A DNA stretch of 64,000 nt, taken from the NCBI RefSeq assembly GCF_016900355.1, contig NZ_JACJKA010000011.1:38058-102057 (forward strand), read 5' to 3'. Below are positions 59,035-64,000 of the stretch, in pieces. The notes below the pieces were generated by a model. The model did no database searches and was not told where the DNA came from. It saw nothing but the letters and a program-made list of their open reading frames with translations. The first letter of the stretch is position 1. The number at the start of each line of letters is the position of its first letter. Origin of the DNA: Bacteroides mediterraneensis. GTDB lineage: Bacteria; Bacteroidota; Bacteroidia; Bacteroidales; Bacteroidaceae. Both the position numbers and the translations under genes were made by a program.

Positions 59035-60825
59035 TCAATGCGTAATTACACCTCCGTCACTTGTCGGATTCTGTGTCAGGGTGCTTCCGCTCGGATAAGA
59101 GTTGATGGCTGTCTGTGGAATGTAATAAGTCACACGATAGTCAGTGGCTGGTACATCATTTATAGGGTGAGGTCCCGGATACTGTCGGGTCAGCGTGCCT
59201 CCATTACGGAACACATCGTAACTGCGTTCAGCCTGATAAGCCAGCTCCAGTTGGCGTTCTTTGTCAACCAGTTGGGCTGCGTTGGCTGCGAATGTAGTGG
59301 CATCGTAAGCGGCTTGGTCATTGATGGCCCGTGTACGTATGGTGTTGACATCCATTCTTGCTTGTTCCGGTTGGCCTAATTTTACGTAAGCTTCCGCACG
59401 GTTCAGGTACATCTCATCCAGGCGGGAGATAATGGGTGAATGTAGCTGTGATTCCAGGTTGTCTTCTCGAGAACACTTGGTAATGTAGAACATCGGATAG
59501 CCATTGTTGAGTGACATCTGATAATCAATGACACCTGTGTAGCTGCTTCCATTGTAGTTGATGGTGTAGTACTGTTCATCAGCTGTTCTGCCTATGGTGT
59601 AAGGAGTGATGGGATATCTGTCCTTCGGATTGCCGTTTTCGTCCACCGTATAACATTCAGTATAGGTATTGTTCACAGGAAGCTGTACATAGGTATATCC
59701 GGTACCTGTGGCATTGGGAGTGATGAAACGCAAGACCTCGGTATAGTTGCCGTTGTCGTCTGTGGAATATTGGGGCTCAATGAATTTGGCTCTCGCATCC
59801 ACGATTCCGGCATCTCCCTTTCTCCAGTCGTTACGTTTGGTTTCGTTCAACAGGTCAAGATATTTGGCGCTGGCATACATTTCTCCCCATCCCATACCGC
59901 CGATGTTGGAGTACATACCGCCGATGGTATAATAATAATCCTCACCGGGGAAGTCGGCTGCCAAGCGTTTGATGACGAAAATATCTTCCGGATAGTTTTC
60001 GGGGGCTGTCCGTGGTGACTTCATATAGTCTTCACGCGATACCAGATGGAAGTTGGGAGATTGGATAACCAAATCGGCATAGTAGCGCGCGGAGTCCGCA
60101 TATTCGGTATTGGGGTTCTCATAGGTGCCGCTCATATAGAGATATACACGTGACAGCATGGCTTGGGCCGCTTCTTTGGAAGCACAGTCTGCGTTCTGGA
60201 ACGAGGTCGTAATCATCTGTTCTGCTGTACGCAAATCGTTGATGGCCTGCTGGTAGGTTGCTTTAACCGTAGAACGGTCGGGTAAAGACAGGTTGCTGAT
60301 TGCGTCCTCATCTGGGGTTCCATTGACGATAGGAACTCCCAAGTTCTTGTCGGGTGCCTGGTAGTAAGGACGTCCGAAAGCCCGGCACAGGTAGAAATAC
60401 ATCATACCCCGCACATAGTAACATTCTCCCAATTTACTTCTGATGGTAGAATCGTCTGTCTGTTTGGCCATGTTGATGATGTTGGAAGCCTGTGCGATGG
60501 CTTTGTATCCATAGTCCCAGAAGTTCTGCAGACGATAGTTGTCGGGAGTACGTGAATAAGTGATGAATTCATAAAATGCATCGGTTGAGGCACCACGGAT
60601 CATCATATTGTCGCCGGCATATTCTCCAAGACGATGCATCGGGTCTGACCAAGTTTTCAGCTGTGCATACATACCGTTTAACATGTTGTCGAAAAGTATC
60701 TCCTGGTTTTCTGCTACTTGCTCTGTGGCCATGTAGTTATTGGGAAATCGTTCTATGTCACAAGATGTAAGTATTCCTCCTGTGATGCCAAGGGATAAAA
60801 GTAGGGTTGAAGTTATCTTTTTCAT
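59035..60825 (-). CDS. SusD-like nutrient-binding lipoprotein
   Basis: 596 residues with lipobox ILTSC (Cys22) and the RagB/SusD fold: an N-terminal TPR block beginning DNMLNGMYAQLKTWSD and the C-terminal motif MYLNRAEAYVKLGQ before QLELAYQAERSYDVFR. It is a cell-surface glycan- or peptide-binding partner of the SusC-like gene, 13 bp upstream of it on the transcript. It is clearly different from the starch SusD in this window. The ligand is unknown. Confidence 0.93.
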   Translation of the reverse strand: MKKITSTLLLSLGITGGILTSCDIERFPNNYMATEQVAENQEILFDNMLNGMYAQLKTWSDPMHRLGEYAGDNMMIRGASTDAFYEFITYSRTPDNYRLQNFWDYGYKAIAQASNIINMAKQTDDSTIRSKLGECYYVRGMMYFYLCRAFGRPYYQAPDKNLGVPIVNGTPDEDAISNLSLPDRSTVKATYQQAINDLRTAEQMITTSFQNADCASKEAAQAMLSRVYLYMSGTYENPNTEYADSARYYADLVIQSPNFHLVSREDYMKSPRTAPENYPEDIFVIKRLAADFPGEDYYYTIGGMYSNIGGMGWGEMYASAKYLDLLNETKRNDWRKGDAGIVDARAKFIEPQYSTDDNGNYTEVLRFITPNATGTGYTYVQLPVNNTYTECYTVDENGNPKDRYPITPYTIGRTADEQYYTINYNGSSYTGVIDYQMSLNNGYPMFYITKCSREDNLESQLHSPIISRLDEMYLNRAEAYVKLGQPEQARMDVNTIRTRAINDQAAYDATTFAANAAQLVDKERQLELAYQAERSYDVFRNGGTLTRQYPGPHPINDVPATDYRVTYYIPQTAINSYPSGSTLTQNPTSDGGVITH

Positions 60826-60838
60826 AAATGTGTGCTGA

Positions 60839-63800
60839 TTAGAAAGTTAAATTAATACCGAACATGAATTTACGTGTAGACGGATAAAGGTTGGCGCCGG
60901 CAGTGCCGATAGCTTTGTAGGTTCCGGTAGTTTCATCATAGTAAGCCGGTACTTCAGGGTCGATACCTGAGAATTTGGTTACTGTAAATACGTTTTCGGC
61001 TGTGAAATAGATACGCATGTTCTGAATATAATATTTAGACAAGTCTAAATTGTAGCCGATAGACAAAGAACGCAGTTTCAGGTAATTTCCATCTTCCAGA
61101 TAACGGGTAGAGGCTTTGTTTGAATTGCTCTTGTTTCCATAAGATGCAACCGGGTGAGTTGCTATATCACCTTCTTTCTCCCAGCGTGACCATCCGTCAA
61201 TCAATTTCATTTGGTTACGGTCTGTATAAGCACCGTCTGAATCATATTCCTGACGGGAATAGTTATAAATCTTACCTCCGAGCGAGAATCCGAATGAAGC
61301 GTTTAAATCAATATTTTTCCAAGTCAGAGTGGTATTGAATCCACCAAACAATTTAGGTGACGTAGCTTCTGTCATGACTTGTTTGGCTTCAGAATAGTTG
61401 CTGGTTGTTTCTCCGCTACCGTCGTTCTTGTACCACAGAGGAGCTCCATTTTTCGGGTCGACTCCAGCCCATTCACGCAGATAATAACGGTCGGTGCTGT
61501 AACCTACCTTCAATACTTTCTCTGCAGCTCCAGCAATGCTTGTATCATTACCGCCACCGCCGATAATCATCATATTTGGGTCATCTCCATATAGCTTTTC
61601 AAGTTTATTTTTATTGTAACCCATATTCAGGTCAAGGCTCCACAACCAGTCTTTTGTACGGATGATGTCGCCTCCAATAGTGAATTCCACACCTGAGTTA
61701 CGCATTTCTCCTACATTTTGCCAACGACTGGTGATACCGGTCAGTCCGGAAACCGGAACCTGATATAAGATATTGGAAGTGTATTTGTTATAGTAATCAA
61801 ATACGAAACGCAGGCGGTTGTTGAAGAAGTTGGCATCCACACCGACTCCGGCAGTGTAGGTCTGTTCCCAGGTCAGGTCCTTGTTTCCTACCTGGCTGAT
61901 CAGAATGGCTGGAATACCGTTGTAGTTGGAAGATACGGAATACAAGCCATATTGCGGATATTTGGAATAAGGGGTATTACCTACCGAACCGTATGAAGCA
62001 CGTAGTTTCAAAACGTCTACCCAGTCGGCCTTGAACCATTTTTCACGGTTGATGTTCCATCCGGCACTGATGGAGAAGAAGTTACCATATTTCTTGTCGT
62101 CACCGAAGTTGGAAGCGCCGTCTCGTCGGATGGAGGCTTCCGCCAGATAACGGTTGTCGTAAGCGTAGTTTACTTTTGCAAACACAGACTGTTTAGCCCA
62201 TTCGGTCAGATTTCCTCCGACTTCTTCCGGAGTGGCTGTCGCATCCAGCACTTCAAATCCAGAAACAATACCGGTACCTTTGGCATTGATGACTTTGGCC
62301 GAGGTATCCATGAATTCGTAGGCCAGCAAGGCTTGTACGGAATGTTTTCCGAACATTTTGTTGAAAGTCAGGTATTGGTTGGTGTAGCGTTGGATGTTAT
62401 TGGTTTGCTCTTCTTCCACACGTCCTTGTACACCAGAGGCACTGTCGGTACGCGGGTCTGTGTAAGTAGACTGGAAGTATCCGGTCCAGCGGTAGTTGTT
62501 GACTGAGGTGAAAGTCAGCCAATCGGTGATTTTGATATCAAAGTCAAAGTTTCCAGAGAATTCGTATGTCTTTTGTGTGGTATGGTTCCCATAAGAAAGG
62601 GCATTCAGGTAATTCAGGTCAGAGCTGTCCACCCATCCGCTGTAACGGTCGGGAACCAGGTTGCCATCTTCATCGTATGGGCTATCCCAAGGGAACATGG
62701 TATATTTGGCGGTGTAATCGTACTGGGCGTCGTTGGTATTCTTCATCGAACCTGATATGTTCGGTTTGATGGTCAACCAGGAGAAGGGTTTGTAATTGGA
62801 GCGGTAACGGAAACTGTATCGGTCATATTTATAACCTTTTACGGTTCCTTCTTCACTATAATATCCCAGGGAGAAGTAGGAACTCATTTTTTCGTTGCCT
62901 CCGGATAGGGAGAGGTTATAGTCTTGTGTGAAGCCAGCCTGTGAAGCCAAGTCTCCCCAGTCGAAGTTGGCGTTTCTCAACTCGGGGTTCCAGCGCGAGA
63001 ACTTGATGTCTTCCTGATTGGGGAAGGATGCATAATAATCATAGAGTTCAGCTCCATTCATCACTTCCATCTTTCCGTTGGTCATGGTGCTGACACCCAG
63101 TTTGACGGAGGCATTGATTTTCATCTTTTCGCTCTTTCCCATTTTAGTGGTCACGATGATGACGCCGTTCGCACCTTGTGAACCGTAGATGGCAGTAGAG
63201 GCTGCATCCTTCAATATGGTCATGTTCTCAATATCCGAGGGGTTTAGTACACCAGGGTCTTCACCTACGATGACTCCATCGATTACCCACAGCGGGGAGG
63301 TACTTCCACTCAGCGTGGCACGACCACGGATTTGTACGGCTCCGTTGGAACCCGGCTGTCCTGAGCCCGGCGCTACATACACTCCGGAGACCTTACCGTT
63401 CAGCATGTTTTCCACAGTTGGTGTGGTGATATCTTTCAGTTTGTTTTCTTTCAATGTAGGCATGGCACCGGTCAGACTTTCCTTTTTCTGTACACCATAA
63501 CCTACTACCACCACTTCATCCAAAGTTTCGGTATCTTCCTGCAGCTTGATGGTTTGTTCACCGGCTGTGGCTTTTATTTCTACAGTTTGGTATCCGATGA
63601 AAGAGATTTGAAGAAGTGAACCTACGGGAGCATTGATTTCATATTTTCCATCAATGTCTGTGATGGTTCCGTTGGTCGTCCCTTTTACCAGAATGTTCAC
63701 TCCGATTACAGGATCGCCTGTTTTGGCATCAATGACTTGTCCTCTTAGTTTTTGGCTTTGTTGTTGAACCACCAGATTGGTACTGGTCTCGGGAGAAGTA

Positions 63801-63877
63801 GCGAAAGCAGGCAGAGAAGTGCTGATTAAAGCACTTGTCAGTAGGAAGCAGCTACTTTTTTTAAAACATGATTTCAC
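60839..63877 (-). CDS. SusC-like TonB-dependent transporter
   Basis: 1012 residues. A signal peptide ends near LPAFA (26), a carboxypeptidase-like domain follows (LRGQVIDAKTGDPVIGVNIL, about 43-120), then the EVVVVGYG box, the plug (IRGRATLSGSTSPLWVIDG, about 130-245) and the barrel, ending MFGINLTF. It is the outer-membrane importer of a second SusCD system. The first transport genes of such loci usually follow a regulator or hydrolases; these lie outside the window. No TAnnTTTG element is found in the 123 bp upstream. Confidence 0.94.
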   Translation of the reverse strand: MKSCFKKSSCFLLTSALISTSLPAFATSPETSTNLVVQQQSQKLRGQVIDAKTGDPVIGVNILVKGTTNGTITDIDGKYEINAPVGSLLQISFIGYQTVEIKATAGEQTIKLQEDTETLDEVVVVGYGVQKKESLTGAMPTLKENKLKDITTPTVENMLNGKVSGVYVAPGSGQPGSNGAVQIRGRATLSGSTSPLWVIDGVIVGEDPGVLNPSDIENMTILKDAASTAIYGSQGANGVIIVTTKMGKSEKMKINASVKLGVSTMTNGKMEVMNGAELYDYYASFPNQEDIKFSRWNPELRNANFDWGDLASQAGFTQDYNLSLSGGNEKMSSYFSLGYYSEEGTVKGYKYDRYSFRYRSNYKPFSWLTIKPNISGSMKNTNDAQYDYTAKYTMFPWDSPYDEDGNLVPDRYSGWVDSSDLNYLNALSYGNHTTQKTYEFSGNFDFDIKITDWLTFTSVNNYRWTGYFQSTYTDPRTDSASGVQGRVEEEQTNNIQRYTNQYLTFNKMFGKHSVQALLAYEFMDTSAKVINAKGTGIVSGFEVLDATATPEEVGGNLTEWAKQSVFAKVNYAYDNRYLAEASIRRDGASNFGDDKKYGNFFSISAGWNINREKWFKADWVDVLKLRASYGSVGNTPYSKYPQYGLYSVSSNYNGIPAILISQVGNKDLTWEQTYTAGVGVDANFFNNRLRFVFDYYNKYTSNILYQVPVSGLTGITSRWQNVGEMRNSGVEFTIGGDIIRTKDWLWSLDLNMGYNKNKLEKLYGDDPNMMIIGGGGNDTSIAGAAEKVLKVGYSTDRYYLREWAGVDPKNGAPLWYKNDGSGETTSNYSEAKQVMTEATSPKLFGGFNTTLTWKNIDLNASFGFSLGGKIYNYSRQEYDSDGAYTDRNQMKLIDGWSRWEKEGDIATHPVASYGNKSNSNKASTRYLEDGNYLKLRSLSIGYNLDLSKYYIQNMRIYFTAENVFTVTKFSGIDPEVPAYYDETTGTYKAIGTAGANLYPSTRKFMFGINLTF

Positions 63878-64000
63878 TACTGTCCCGTAAAAGTGGATAA
63901 ATAGTTCTTTGAAATTATTGAAATATAGTCAATTACACGGTCTTTTGAAATGAAACGGACTTGATTTTGCAACTTTGCAGTCTAATACAAATGGCTGCTA
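63878..64000. other. Region upstream of the SusC-like gene, window edge
   Basis: No reading frame and no consensus promoter on the minus strand (nearest is TATATTTC). The stretch GTCCCGTAAAAGTGG (63890-63904) has the look of an insertion-sequence end, but no transposase frame is visible and the other end would lie outside the window. Confidence 0.3.

Overview
The window is bacterial chromosome from the Bacteroidales, most likely a Bacteroides or Phocaeicola species. The evidence is two SusC/SusD pairs, a starch-utilisation locus laid out like that of B. thetaiotaomicron, promoters of the Bacteroidota form (TTTG, 19-21 bp, TAnnTTTG) rather than -35/-10 boxes, and Bacteroidales-specific families (DUF6377 regulator, HU-like winged-helix protein, OstA-like protein). 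I see no prophage, conjugative element, CRISPR array, rRNA operon or intact insertion sequence; most of the window is core genome.

Layout. 1-2.2 kb: glycosyltransferase tail, radC, a DUF59 Fe-S assembly protein and lpxH. 2.3-5.8 kb (minus): a KdgK-like sugar kinase and the pta-ackA acetate pathway. 6.0-9.1 kb (plus): lrgAB, then a DUF2156/GNAT pair. 9.1-10.8 kb (minus): folP and cdaA (c-di-AMP synthesis). 10.9-13.3 kb: four identical tRNA-Val(TAC) genes, an orphan LuxR-type response regulator, cysK (minus) and two identical initiator tRNA-fMet genes (minus). 13.5-15.6 kb: a TetR regulator, fabG and a pseudouridine synthase. 15.9-23.3 kb (minus): a tight five-gene unit of cyclophilin lipoprotein, M16 peptidase, MATE exporter, hybrid histidine kinase with HPt, and sigma-54 response regulator. 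23.3-24.1 kb: an HU-like DNA-binding protein preceded by an ordered palindrome array. 24.2-36.2 kb: a sus locus with a divergent susR-like regulator, susA (GH13), susB (GH97), susC, susD and susE. 36.2-38.7 kb: lptB divergent from mlaEF. 39-44.8 kb: tig, clpP, clpX and recQ. 45-53.3 kb: guaB, two SurA-type chaperones, an OstA-like protein, a small membrane protein and mutL. 53.6-58.8 kb: a TolC/HlyD/MFS tripartite exporter with an AraC regulator. 58.8-59.0 kb: a six-unit palindrome array. 59-63.9 kb (minus): a second SusD/SusC pair whose upstream genes lie outside the window.

How the genes work together. The sus locus should bind starch at the surface (SusD/E), import maltooligosaccharides (SusC) and hydrolyse them in the periplasm (GH13, GH97), but a terminator directly follows susE and no susF or surface amylase susG is present. 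Several clusters serve the outer membrane: lpxH, lptB, mlaEF, two SurA-like proteins and the OstA-like protein. Pta-AckA and LrgAB diverge from one region containing an 18-bp perfect palindrome, suggesting a link between acetate overflow and LrgAB.

The least explained sequences are two ordered palindrome arrays. At 24012-24095, four 21-bp units lie inside a symmetric 96-bp structure upstream of the HU-like gene. At 58834-58965, six 22-bp units lie between convergent genes. Both consist of a 15-16 bp palindrome with 6-bp arms followed by a 6-bp spacer, so each repeats about every two helical turns. I do not recognise either as a named family; they are the best candidates here for something undescribed.
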